NCBI GenBank assembly: GCA_024279915.1
Contig: JAJRRB010000018.1
Location: 1-64,000, forward strand
Direction of reading: 5' to 3'
Source of the DNA: Deltaproteobacteria bacterium
Lineage (GTDB): Bacteria; Desulfobacterota; Desulfuromonadia; Desulfuromonadales; BM103
Length of the DNA stretch: 64,000 bases
A program made the position numbers and the translations under genes. Below the pieces are notes generated by a model that saw only the letters and a program-made list of their open reading frames with translations, ran no database searches and was not told where the DNA came from. Positions 54,808-64,000 of the stretch are shown here, piece after piece; within the stretch, counting starts at the first letter, position 1, and every line of letters starts with the position of its first letter.

Positions 54808-55751
54808 TCTAAAGTCCCTTCTAGAGTATCGAACAGATTGTTCAGGGTGTTTTCATGTACCCTCTCCCAGGCTTTCGGGCTACTGTTCGAATTGTGAGGG
54901 GCCAGCATGACGTTGCTCATCCTGTACAGTGGACTGTCCTGTGGAAGCGGCTCATCCTCAAACACATCCAGCGCAGCCCCGGCGATACGCTTCTGCCGCA
55001 AGGCCGATACCATGGCAGTCTCATCAATGATTGGCCCACGCGCCAGGTTGCAGATCATCGCTGTCGATTTCATAATTGAGAACTCTTCAGAACCCATCAA
55101 GTGACGGCTGCTAGGATTGAGATCACAGTTCAACGTTACAAAATCTGATTGTGCCAGAAGAGCTTCTTTATCGACCATCTTGATCCCCGTTTCATCGATA
55201 AAATCTTCAGGCATATCAACCAGGTCATTGCCAAGGAGTTTCACACCGAAAGGTCTGGCTCGGCGAGCTATCGCCTTCCCGATTTTACCTACACCGATAA
55301 CACCAATAGTCGTTTCATTCAAGGCTCGCCCCGGTATTTTCCCCCAGTAGCCATTCTTCATCTGCACATCCATCCAAGGGAGCATCCGAGCAAAGCAAAG
55401 GATGTAACCTAGGACAGAATCTGCCACAGGGTGGGTAAAGGCATCCGGAGTATTTTTAACCGCAACGCCCAACTCCCTGCAAGCGGCAAGATCGAAGGAA
55501 TCGATCCCTGTTCCCCACTTTGAGAGCACCTTGAGCCTGGGGATCGCCCTCTCCAGGACTTTACGGGTGAATTGGTCATCACCAGCAACGACACCATCGA
55601 TCTCCCCAACCAAATCGAGCAACTCCTGTTCAGAGAGTCTTTCATTGACCTCCGGCAGAACAATCTCAGCCTGATGTTTCTCAAACACCTGCCTGTATTC
55701 AGAGATGACCGGTTGCAGGTAGGGTGCTGAAACCAATATCTTCCATTTCAT
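54804..55751 (-). CDS. D-2-hydroxyacid dehydrogenase (SerA-like)
   Basis: TIGVIGVGKIGKAIARRARPFGVKLLGND; NLARGPIIDETAMVSAL; ALDVFEDEPLP. Confidence 0.93.
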   Translation of the reverse strand: MKWKILVSAPYLQPVISEYRQVFEKHQAEIVLPEVNERLSEQELLDLVGEIDGVVAGDDQFTRKVLERAIPRLKVLSKWGTGIDSFDLAACRELGVAVKNTPDAFTHPVADSVLGYILCFARMLPWMDVQMKNGYWGKIPGRALNETTIGVIGVGKIGKAIARRARPFGVKLLGNDLVDMPEDFIDETGIKMVDKEALLAQSDFVTLNCDLNPSSRHLMGSEEFSIMKSTAMICNLARGPIIDETAMVSALRQKRIAGAALDVFEDEPLPQDSPLYRMSNVMLAPHNSNSSPKAWERVHENTLNNLFDTLEGTLE

Positions 55752-56446
55752 GGTTGAGCCCCTCCCACATTTTCACGGTTCAGGTAAAGCAACTCGGCGA
55801 TCTGGAAATCTGATTCATCATCAATATCCCAAGACTCGACAGCGTCCATCTCGAACAGCAAGGGCTTTGCCCCTATACGATTATTACTCTTGAGAAGACT
55901 GTCCCGGCTGAAGATATATATACAGGAGTTCTCTTCAAAAACCGGCGGCAGATCCTGAGTACGGAGCAACCTTTCAGGGTCGTGATTGATCGGCTTACCT
56001 TGCTGGTCCCACAGTCTGGTCTGCAGACGCTTTACACTGAAAAGGGAATCGTGATCATTCTGCTTGGCAAGGAACGTGTTTATCGCTCTTGAGATCGTTG
56101 CAGACGTAAGTAACGGATTGGTACTGTGTGTTTGGAGGTAGAGATCAGCCTGTCGCTTGGAGGGCGTATGTACCAGGACATCATTCATAGGGGTCAAGCC
56201 GTCGCGCAGATGCTCTGGCCTAGTCAGAACGGCAACCTCAGGGAAATGCTCGGCGGCGTCCTCAGTGATTATAGCACTGTCTGTATCGATGAGGACTTTA
56301 CTGATCTCAGGGCAAGCCAATAAACTTGAGACAATGCGGTGGTAAAGAGGTTTCCCAGCAAAAGGCCTGTAGTTCTTACCCGACACTCTTTCGCTTTGGT
56401 GGCGGATTGGGACAATCGCAACGATTTTTGGAATACGGTTGTTCAA
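55748..56446 (-). CDS. Acylneuraminate cytidylyltransferase family protein
   Basis: VAIVPIRHQSERVSGKNYRPFAGKPLYHRIVSSLLAC; DLYLQTHSTNPLL; WDIDDESDFQIAELL. Confidence 0.92.
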   Translation of the reverse strand: MNNRIPKIVAIVPIRHQSERVSGKNYRPFAGKPLYHRIVSSLLACPEISKVLIDTDSAIITEDAAEHFPEVAVLTRPEHLRDGLTPMNDVLVHTPSKRQADLYLQTHSTNPLLTSATISRAINTFLAKQNDHDSLFSVKRLQTRLWDQQGKPINHDPERLLRTQDLPPVFEENSCIYIFSRDSLLKSNNRIGAKPLLFEMDAVESWDIDDESDFQIAELLYLNRENVGGAQP

Positions 56447-56474
56447 TTTTCAGCCTATCGCATAAAACTTGCGT

Positions 56475-57647
56475 TTATCTTTTCAAGAAGCGCTTGAGAA
56501 ATCGAGTGAGCTCATTACAATCAACGACAATATCCTGTCCTTTTTGGCGGCAGACAAAACTCGTGTAGTTGAAATTGAGTCCATTCGCAAGAGTATAAAA
56601 GCAGGGGTTAATATACTCCCGGCCGAAAATCTCAAACACTTTAGTTTCCACTGGGGAGAAGATCATATTGGCCAATCCGGCGCCATGCGGCGCAACAATC
56701 GTATCTGCCTGTGAAAACAACCTGACCTGATCAGAGAAACTCATCTCTTCAAGGACATATGTTTTAAACCCAAGGGGTTCAAGGCAATCAACGAGCTGTT
56801 CCTCATTGACAATTCTTCTTGCAATGGCCTTACGCCTTGACACAAAAATTCTCAGGGATCCTTTGCCGTTAGAATCATCAATGGCAAGACTTGAAAAAAG
56901 TTGTGCTTTTAGCCACTGGCAGGCTTGAATTGAGGTCCTTCCAGCTTGACGTCTAAATGATGGTAGCACAAATTTCTCAGCATGTAATACACTGGAATCC
57001 CATATTATTAAGTCCTCTTGAGTGTAACCAAGTAACTGCAAGGATTCAATCATCCAGTTGGGTGGGGTTCTATCAATCAACAACTTAGGTCTATTGCCTG
57101 TCCTCTTGACGTAGAAGTCCAGCCCCTCTAACCTTGTCAAACACTCGAGTAGCCAGTGAAAATATGCTTTGCTCCAAACGTTGACCAGGGAGCAGATGAC
57201 CTCGACCCTTGCCTGTGTGCGGACAGTACCCGGCAGAAGCATCTCCCGCATGGAGCCGTGGAGATCAACGGTCAGGTTAATAGACCTGTCCATACAATCT
57301 TTTCTTGCTACTGCATTATCAAAAACGGGAGAAGAACCGAGAAAAGCCAGCGCAGCTGGGCCCATCAATTTCACATCTGGTAATTCACAAACGAAGGGAG
57401 GGGGAAATCTATAGCAACGGTTTATTCGTTTTATTTCCTCCGGGATATCAGAATCAGAAAGATGCTTGGGCTTTTGACAAATTACTTCCTCATCAGGGGT
57501 ATTGAGCTGCTCAAACCAATATCCCCTGTTTTCAGAAATCTCACTTAACTTGTTTGAGTTGACAATCCGCTTTTTTAATATTGCGACAAGTAAAGATCGA
57601 TGGAGGCTGCGAATTCTACAAATAAATGTACTTATCAAATTCACCAC
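56475..57647 (-). CDS. Family 61 (DUF563) glycosyltransferase
   Basis: YFHWLLECLTRLEGL; IFVSRRKAIARRIVNEEQL; IVAPHGAGLANMIFSP. Confidence 0.9.
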   Translation of the reverse strand: MVNLISTFICRIRSLHRSLLVAILKKRIVNSNKLSEISENRGYWFEQLNTPDEEVICQKPKHLSDSDIPEEIKRINRCYRFPPPFVCELPDVKLMGPAALAFLGSSPVFDNAVARKDCMDRSINLTVDLHGSMREMLLPGTVRTQARVEVICSLVNVWSKAYFHWLLECLTRLEGLDFYVKRTGNRPKLLIDRTPPNWMIESLQLLGYTQEDLIIWDSSVLHAEKFVLPSFRRQAGRTSIQACQWLKAQLFSSLAIDDSNGKGSLRIFVSRRKAIARRIVNEEQLVDCLEPLGFKTYVLEEMSFSDQVRLFSQADTIVAPHGAGLANMIFSPVETKVFEIFGREYINPCFYTLANGLNFNYTSFVCRQKGQDIVVDCNELTRFLKRFLKR

Positions 57648-57717
57648 AGAATTAACTCACCCTCACAATTGCCTTGAATTCAACTATCAAGCATTCAAAC
57701 TAAAAACAAGAGGTTCA

Positions 57718-58395
57718 TCAAGGGTCAGGTTTTTCAAGTTTCCTCAAGACAACCCGGGCCGGTGAGGCCTCAGCACCCACAACAGGCAAAGGAAGACAAA
57801 TAAGTTCATACAGACCTTCGTCTACACCACCAAGATTAAGTCCTTCAACGATCACAACTCCAGCAGAGAGGAGTATCTCATGCGTCCGGTTAGAATCATG
57901 GAACCGCTGGACGGACAATCCGTCAACACCGACCAAGCTAAGAGATTGATCGATCAGCCACTCTGCCCCATCCAGTGTCAAGGCAGAAAAGTCTTCCCTG
58001 AAATGCATCTCACCAGCAGACCACAGCTGTGAGTTATCCGTTCTGATTAGGAGTCGTTCAACCCCGTTGGGCAGCGCCAAACGACTCAAGTCATCCGCTG
58101 TTACTGAAGCCTTTCCACACAGATTTGCCACATAGGCCTTACCGATCAAGACATCGAGTGGCAAGACGTCCACAGTGGCACCACTCTTCAGGAAATGGCT
58201 CGGAGCGTCGATATGGGTCCCGTAATGACACCCCATGGAAAAGCTTGTTTCGTGATAACCATCCTCATCAATGGACGCGACATCCGAGACAACCAACCCT
58301 GGGCTACCGGGCCAGGCTGGAAGTTCCGCAGTGATCGGCAGTGTGATATCAATGATTTTTGTCAACGTCATGTCCTTCGAGTTCAGCATAATCAA
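57718..58395 (-). CDS. Cyclase family protein (kynurenine formamidase-like metal hydrolase)
   Basis: IIDITLPITAELPAWPGSP; FSMGCHYGTHIDAPSHFLKSGATVD (HxGTHxDxPxH motif). Confidence 0.92.
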   Translation of the reverse strand: MIMLNSKDMTLTKIIDITLPITAELPAWPGSPGLVVSDVASIDEDGYHETSFSMGCHYGTHIDAPSHFLKSGATVDVLPLDVLIGKAYVANLCGKASVTADDLSRLALPNGVERLLIRTDNSQLWSAGEMHFREDFSALTLDGAEWLIDQSLSLVGVDGLSVQRFHDSNRTHEILLSAGVVIVEGLNLGGVDEGLYELICLPLPVVGAEASPARVVLRKLEKPDP

Positions 58396-59326
58396 TAACT
58401 GGCCTGGCTTGACGTTGAGCAGACACGTCCCGTTTCATCAACTGCGTCTCCCCAGGGTAGTAAAACTTCTCTTTAAGCTGCCTTGAGACGCTACCATGCT
58501 GCACATAACCACGATAAGTCCCCAAAAACTGCATAAAGCGAAAGACCGCTATCTCATTAATATTGCGCCAGAAGATAAACTCACGTGCGGCCTTACAGGC
58601 ATCACTGAACACATTCTTCGTGTACATGTGGAGAAAATCGTAAAAACCGAATCTTTCGTGTGGAAGAATCTCTTTCAGGGCAATCGCTTCCCTCCGGTAT
58701 CGGTTGTAAAGAGCATTTGAAGATTCATTGTGGACATGAATGACCTCAGCGTTTGATTGATAAGCGATCTTGTACCCGGCACCCAGGAGTTGCTTAGCAA
58801 ACGCAAGGTCTTCGAGGCCAGTCAGGCTTTCATCATAACGGAAACGTTCCCACAGACCTCTACGGACTGTAGCATTGGCATTATTACAAAAAGGATGTCC
58901 CTGATTGGTTGACGACTGATCGGGAAACCACTTTGTGAACACCTGATGCTCTGAATACTTGGTTGTTTCATTCCCCCTTTGTTTACCATAGACCAAACCA
59001 ACCCGTTCATCAGTAAAAGGCGTCAGCAGATTATCCAGCCAATCATGATGAATCGGGTAAACGTGCGCACTGACGATGACGAAGAACTCTCCCGCGGCAG
59101 CTTCGCAACCAACATTCAGTGAATATCCGAACGAAAAGTCCTCTTTCTTGATAGAGACGATCTTGATCGGGTAACGAGATGCTATCGCCAGGGTGGCGTC
59201 AGTGGACCCGGAATCAACCACAACGATCTCAAAATCCTTCATCTCCTGCTGGAGGATGCCAGAAAGCAATCGGCCAATATGCTCCTCTTCATTGTAACAT
59301 CTTATTATGATTGAGATTTTAGGCAT
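58349..59326 (-). CDS. Family 2 glycosyltransferase
   Basis: ISIIIRCYNEEEHIGRLLSGILQQEMKDFEIVVVDSGSTDATLAIA; GLEDLAFAKQLL. Confidence 0.95.
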   Translation of the reverse strand: MPKISIIIRCYNEEEHIGRLLSGILQQEMKDFEIVVVDSGSTDATLAIASRYPIKIVSIKKEDFSFGYSLNVGCEAAAGEFFVIVSAHVYPIHHDWLDNLLTPFTDERVGLVYGKQRGNETTKYSEHQVFTKWFPDQSSTNQGHPFCNNANATVRRGLWERFRYDESLTGLEDLAFAKQLLGAGYKIAYQSNAEVIHVHNESSNALYNRYRREAIALKEILPHERFGFYDFLHMYTKNVFSDACKAAREFIFWRNINEIAVFRFMQFLGTYRGYVQHGSVSRQLKEKFYYPGETQLMKRDVSAQRQARPVIDYAELEGHDVDKNH

Positions 59327-59334
59327 AATGATCG

Positions 59335-60414
59335 CTACGAGTCTATCCCGAGGACTTCGTCTCTCACGACTTCCAGATAAGCCCTTCCAAACTTTAAATC
59401 AGGCTCAAGGTAATTTCCTTCAGCCCATTCATTCCAAGACTTTACAAATAGAATTTTTCGCTCATATGGTTTGTGACTACATCTTGTCAAAGCATCTTTT
59501 ACATGTGCCCTGAATAACTCAGGGCTAGCCCCCTTTAACACCACACCGCGATAGCCAAGTCTAGGAGTACGGTCCCACCCCGGCACAAGGGAGGGATATT
59601 CATTGATTGGGATCTCACCGGCCTTAAGGAAAAATTTCATTGCATCACAGTAGTTGTAGATTTCAGGACGATTGAAAAATTTTCGGTATGTCATTAACAG
59701 TTTTTTCAAGTAAGTATTACCATTGATACCAGCATAAGAAATCTTGCGGTGATGAGAATAGGCACACGCATCAATACCATATTTTTCACATTGACCCGAT
59801 TGAACCCCTTCGCCAACAATGTGCAACCCCTTCAATCCAGCATCAATGGCCATTTCCCTCCAAAGGTCCAGTAATCTTCTTATCTCTGGAATTTGAAATG
59901 GAAGATAGATATAAAAAAGTGGCTTCCCATCGACAGTGATATAACGGTCATCACTGAATGCCCGCAGCAGATGACGAAAGTGTGCTTTATAATCATCAAG
60001 TCCGGGGTACGTTTGTTTGGCAAGAACCTTCCCTTGGGATCCAAACCAGACTCCGGTCCAGTCGTGATTTGCCCATCCCAGACAAAACGGGAAATCAGGG
60101 CGGCCAGAATTCAGAACTTCCTCGAAAGGACGTTGCAATAATTGCCGGCCATTGCCAAGCCAATAATGCCAATAACAGAATCCTTCGATACCGTGATCTC
60201 TTGCCAAATCAGCTTGAGCGCACCTTGTCTCCGGAAGACGAAGATCATAGCACCCCAAATCTGCAGGGACATGAGGTTGGTAGTGCCCACGAAACAAAGG
60301 GCGTGCCTTAGCAACAGAGACCCATTCAGTGAAACCATTGCCCCACCACTCATCATTTTCAGGGATAGGATGATACTGAGGGAGATAAAAGGCTATCAAA
60401 CGGGCTCTGTTCAT
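59335..60414 (-). CDS. WbsX-like GH99-family protein
   Basis: LIAFYLPQYHPIPENDEWWGNGFTEWVSVAKARPLFRGHYQPHVPADLGCYDLRLPETR; SWNEWAEGNYLEPD. Confidence 0.95.
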   Translation of the reverse strand: MNRARLIAFYLPQYHPIPENDEWWGNGFTEWVSVAKARPLFRGHYQPHVPADLGCYDLRLPETRCAQADLARDHGIEGFCYWHYWLGNGRQLLQRPFEEVLNSGRPDFPFCLGWANHDWTGVWFGSQGKVLAKQTYPGLDDYKAHFRHLLRAFSDDRYITVDGKPLFYIYLPFQIPEIRRLLDLWREMAIDAGLKGLHIVGEGVQSGQCEKYGIDACAYSHHRKISYAGINGNTYLKKLLMTYRKFFNRPEIYNYCDAMKFFLKAGEIPINEYPSLVPGWDRTPRLGYRGVVLKGASPELFRAHVKDALTRCSHKPYERKILFVKSWNEWAEGNYLEPDLKFGRAYLEVVRDEVLGIDS

Positions 60415-60466
60415 GTTGACGACATTAACTTATAATTAAAGTGCATATCTAGTCATAACAATAACA

Positions 60467-61501
60467 TCAAGCGTCCAGAATGTTTATCAATTCACCCAAA
60501 ACAGCATCGACTGACAAATCAGCTGCGGGCCCATCACTACGAAGAATGCGAACTAGATCCGACTTATCAAAAAAGCCGGCATAAGGCATATAGCGTTTGA
60601 ATGAGCGATACTTTCCAAGCAAAATCACGCTTCTGGAATCAACTGCATTTGCCAAATGAGCTGGACCGCTGTCGACCCCAATAAAAACAGATCCTCTTTT
60701 AATTAATGCAGCGGTCTCCAGTATAGAAAGCTCCCCACACAAATCAAGGTAATGTCTTAACGATCCATCATTTAACAGAGGGGAAAGCCCAACCTCAACT
60801 ATTTTGATATCGGGCTTGCGAGCATTGAACCTTCTTAATAATTCTCGCCATTTCTTTATAGTCCAATCGCGACAGCTTTCATTTGATAGACAGTGTATCA
60901 CCACATAAGGATCGCTAAGATCATATTTTTCGAGCCCATCGTATACTTTACGGTTAATGTAAACCTTCGGTGCGATCATTGGGACGTCGATGTTCGCCGC
61001 CTTACAAAACACATTAATCAAACTACCAGAATGATAATAGTTGTCGAAATCTACCCCATTACTTCCGTCCTTTTTTTTAAGGAAAATACCACATAAATGG
61101 CAGAATCTGTTTTCAATATGAAGATCAACAACCGAGTCGAATATGTTTAATTTTACAAAAAGCAACCATTCCGTTGTGCATTTAACAGCTAACGTGTAAT
61201 CAATAACCGGGTTACTATCTATAAGTTCTCTATATTTTTTTTCAACACACCATATTATAAAGGCTTCCGGATATTTTATCCTATACTGCTCTGCAACAGG
61301 CTCACACGCTACAATATCGCCAAGATGTATGACTTTAGAAATGACAATGATTTTATTATTATTTTTTATAATTCCCAAAAATATCTTTATCAGAAATATT
61401 TTTAAGAGATTAATCACACACGATAACCCCACACCGGCCATATGAATTTTTTTCTTAACAAATTGGTCTGTCAGCATATTCCCCATAAACCTAATTAACA
61501 T
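60467..61501 (-). CDS. Family 9 glycosyltransferase-like protein
   Basis: ISKVIHLGDIVACEPVAEQYRIKYP; GSVFIGVDSGPAHLANAVDSRSVILLGKY. Confidence 0.85.
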   Translation of the reverse strand: MLIRFMGNMLTDQFVKKKIHMAGVGLSCVINLLKIFLIKIFLGIIKNNNKIIVISKVIHLGDIVACEPVAEQYRIKYPEAFIIWCVEKKYRELIDSNPVIDYTLAVKCTTEWLLFVKLNIFDSVVDLHIENRFCHLCGIFLKKKDGSNGVDFDNYYHSGSLINVFCKAANIDVPMIAPKVYINRKVYDGLEKYDLSDPYVVIHCLSNESCRDWTIKKWRELLRRFNARKPDIKIVEVGLSPLLNDGSLRHYLDLCGELSILETAALIKRGSVFIGVDSGPAHLANAVDSRSVILLGKYRSFKRYMPYAGFFDKSDLVRILRSDGPAADLSVDAVLGELINILDA

Positions 61502-61517
61502 TTGATTATTGTATCTA

Positions 61518-63890
61518 TCACAACTTAGGAAGAACCCATCTCAGGAAAAAACGATCTACTCTATCAAGCGCGGACTCCAGTCTAAACATCGATTTAATTC
61601 TCGCCCTAAATCCCTTTGCGAAGTAAGTTTTTTCCTGGATGACATCATTTTCATTCTTTAGTGAATAACCAAGGCTTAAATACTTTGAAGAGGGAACCCC
61701 AAGAGGCAGCATACTCTCAGCATATTTGACCATACTGGCAACATGGTACCTTATCCCCGGCAGGTATTCTTGATCAGAGCAGAAGGCATCAGAGACCGAA
61801 CCAAACTTCTCAAGAGAACTCTTTACTCGCGGCTCTAACGAGCTATAACACCCAAGAAAGGCCAGAAAAGCCTTGGGGGGAGCAATACTGAGAGGGCGGC
61901 CACAATTAATATAATGCCGCAAGTACTGATCAAGCGTATGACGATAAGAGCTCATCGTCCACTCGGTCTGTGCGCACGCCTTATCCTCAAGCTTACAAAT
62001 ATTTTGTATCTTTGCACATGCAAGTTGTTGAAGTTCACCAATTATCGACAATGCCTCAGAGCAAAGTATCATTAACCTTTCTGTACTGTCACCAACAGAT
62101 TGGAACCATTCTACACGTAAATTCTTAACCTTACCCATAAAGTCCAAGTGCTTTGACGGCACGTCAAGACCTGCCATTCGAGCGAGTTCTACTGTGTATC
62201 TGAGGCTATACAGGGTATTGATAACAACACGCTGGCGGACGGGCCTCTGGAGGGAATAGAAAAGTAAATCCTCCGGCATTTTAATCAGGAGTGTATCCAC
62301 AAGGTGCGACAGCGCTAATCCAGGCCCGATTTCTTCATCCATTTGGCGAGGCATGGAAAGCACTTCTCCCCATAAGTGCTTTAAATTAAAGGTTGGATAC
62401 CAGGCATACAATTCCTGCCAAAGTTCCCGTGTACAAAAATAAGGGGCATGGACCAGATACTTACGCATTGACAAATCGAAGTTTGTGGGATGGAATTTAT
62501 CATGTGGAATATTCTGATCATTGGGCCAGACAACAACAAAATCCAAATCAGAATGCCCAAGAGCGTTGACTGAACCAATCTGATAGATGGAAATCGGCTT
62601 AATGTCTTGTGTTGTCCAGACGTCAAGCAAAGATTGTTTAGCGTTATCGTAATTTTCGGGAATTGCCGTGAAAGGAAGGTCTGTGTATTCCGTACTTGTT
62701 AAATGCCCAAAGAATGCCCTTTCAAGTGTTGCTGCCGCTCCGCCCGACCAAATCTGCTGAGGAGAGGCCTCTTGACAAATTGCCCGTTTCATAGAGAGAC
62801 AAAGAGCAACGACATCATTTAAAAGCCCTTCACGAAGTTTCTGATTTACAGAAATAAACCGTTCCGGATCATCGGAACATTCCAATGCCAACTTCTGTAG
62901 TAGACCTGGCCACTTAAGCCTTAGCGCCGTTTCAACCTGATCTTTACGGGGGCGCCATCTAGGCTTAAGTTCCTGTCTCAGATCTGTTGCAATTTCTATT
63001 GGTTGCCATGCATCTTCGTCAAAATGGACTCTCGCTTCCGAAAAGGTGTCACGCTTGTAGCGATAAACACCAGTTATCCTCTGCAGGAACAATGCTGGCA
63101 AAATCGCTATAGAACCTAACAACAGCTCAAGGTCATAACTGTTGTCTATATAACGATTATGGTCAATGTAGTCTCTAAAATGTCTGAGGTATCCGTCAAA
63201 CAAATCATCCGCAAAGATATTCGCAGAGTATCCACGATAAAAGATTTCATCTTTTTGCGGGTTTAAAGCCACACCGTGTTGAAACAATACCGAAGGGAAA
63301 AGCGATTCAGGATAATAAGATAAATCTATTTCAGAAAGGTAATATGGGCCATGATGCATATAGGGATCGAACGCATAAGTTAGGCACAGTGAGTCAACAC
63401 TGAATCTCCGTAACTTGAGGAGTTGCCCCTTGTTACACAGCACCTCTTTCTTCACAATAAAGGCTAGATCAAGATCACTGAAACCCGCAACATCATCTAA
63501 TGTTCCGACACTACCATGGACTAGTGTTTTCAAGAACAAATCTTGATATTCAGAATTGAGAATTTCTTTAAGCCGATGAACAGGCCAGTATTGATTGGCC
63601 TCCCCTCCCCTTTGCAACCAATCCTCATATACCTGCCCTTCAGGCAAGCGAATGACTTCGGCAACTGACTTGTCCTCCAGGACAAGTTGTGACCAAATGG
63701 CATAAAAATCGGCTAAATATTCAGCAAAGTCTGCAACAGATAAAACGGGTGGGATAGGCCGGGAAGTGAGAGCTGAACAGTTTAGATCAAATCGGTCAAG
63801 GATGTTGAGCCATTCCCTGAGATGTACACTTTCTAGCTTCCTTGAGGTATAGAAATAACTTAAATGATGCCCCGTGATACTTCCATGCAA
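61518..63890 (-). CDS. Large protein with two nucleotidyltransferase-fold motifs, function unknown
   Basis: Motif 1 LVHGSVGTLDDVAGFSDLDLAFIV; motif 2 YQIGSVNALGHSDLDFVVVW, each followed by a helical-looking region. Confidence 0.75.
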   Translation of the reverse strand: MHGSITGHHLSYFYTSRKLESVHLREWLNILDRFDLNCSALTSRPIPPVLSVADFAEYLADFYAIWSQLVLEDKSVAEVIRLPEGQVYEDWLQRGGEANQYWPVHRLKEILNSEYQDLFLKTLVHGSVGTLDDVAGFSDLDLAFIVKKEVLCNKGQLLKLRRFSVDSLCLTYAFDPYMHHGPYYLSEIDLSYYPESLFPSVLFQHGVALNPQKDEIFYRGYSANIFADDLFDGYLRHFRDYIDHNRYIDNSYDLELLLGSIAILPALFLQRITGVYRYKRDTFSEARVHFDEDAWQPIEIATDLRQELKPRWRPRKDQVETALRLKWPGLLQKLALECSDDPERFISVNQKLREGLLNDVVALCLSMKRAICQEASPQQIWSGGAAATLERAFFGHLTSTEYTDLPFTAIPENYDNAKQSLLDVWTTQDIKPISIYQIGSVNALGHSDLDFVVVWPNDQNIPHDKFHPTNFDLSMRKYLVHAPYFCTRELWQELYAWYPTFNLKHLWGEVLSMPRQMDEEIGPGLALSHLVDTLLIKMPEDLLFYSLQRPVRQRVVINTLYSLRYTVELARMAGLDVPSKHLDFMGKVKNLRVEWFQSVGDSTERLMILCSEALSIIGELQQLACAKIQNICKLEDKACAQTEWTMSSYRHTLDQYLRHYINCGRPLSIAPPKAFLAFLGCYSSLEPRVKSSLEKFGSVSDAFCSDQEYLPGIRYHVASMVKYAESMLPLGVPSSKYLSLGYSLKNENDVIQEKTYFAKGFRARIKSMFRLESALDRVDRFFLRWVLPKL

Positions 63891-64000
63891 AAAATAATTC
63901 AGACATAGGTAGAGTTTTTTTTTGCAGCGCAGAATAAACGAAGAGGTTCATTGTTTTTTAAAGTGTATAGCACGCATCGGGTTATTGATTAAAGCGCCAG

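Overview
The window looks like a chromosomal segment of a Desulfuromonadales/Geobacterales-type bacterium (taxonomy inferred from gene content and order). Almost every convincing gene is on the minus strand; the one clear exception is a Nudix hydrolase. In coordinate order: SAM-cycle genes (ahcY, a GT2, metK); a PTS/regulatory block (ptsI, ptsH, mannose-family EIID/C/B/A, rapZ, hprK, ptsN, hpf, rpoN); an LPS export and Kdo block (lptB/A/C, kdsC/D/A, pyrG, kdsB); an aldehyde dehydrogenase; a 5'-truncated ABC ATPase remnant beside tRNA-Leu(UAA); Nudix and mqnA; a lipoate ligase-like gene, accC/accB, pepP, aroQ, a roadblock protein, a TPR protein, aroB/aroK; the type IV pilus operon pilM-N-O-P-Q with an XRE regulator and pilD; then about 26 kb of surface-glycan genes. 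The glycan region holds GT2/GT4/GT9/GT61/WbsX-type proteins, methyltransferases, an OafA-SGNH acyltransferase, NeuB, two CMP-sugar synthetases (one fused to a KdsC-like phosphatase), two GT42/DUF115-like proteins, and a 790-aa protein with two nucleotidyltransferase motifs. Main leads: (1) the 790-aa tandem-NTase protein; (2) two separate CMP-acid-sugar modules paired with two GT42/DUF115-like candidate transferases next to the pilus operon; (3) four TAAAAC hexamers at exact 20-bp spacing upstream of hpf; (4) pilO split at an in-phase C-AAA-AAG with the downstream ORF in the -1 frame; (5) an in-frame TAA at codon 16 of a GT2 gene; (6) repeated AT-rich boxes and a 15-bp palindrome upstream of the XRE gene. 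No CRISPR array, transposase, integrase or rRNA was found. All functional calls come from motif recognition only; no searches were run.
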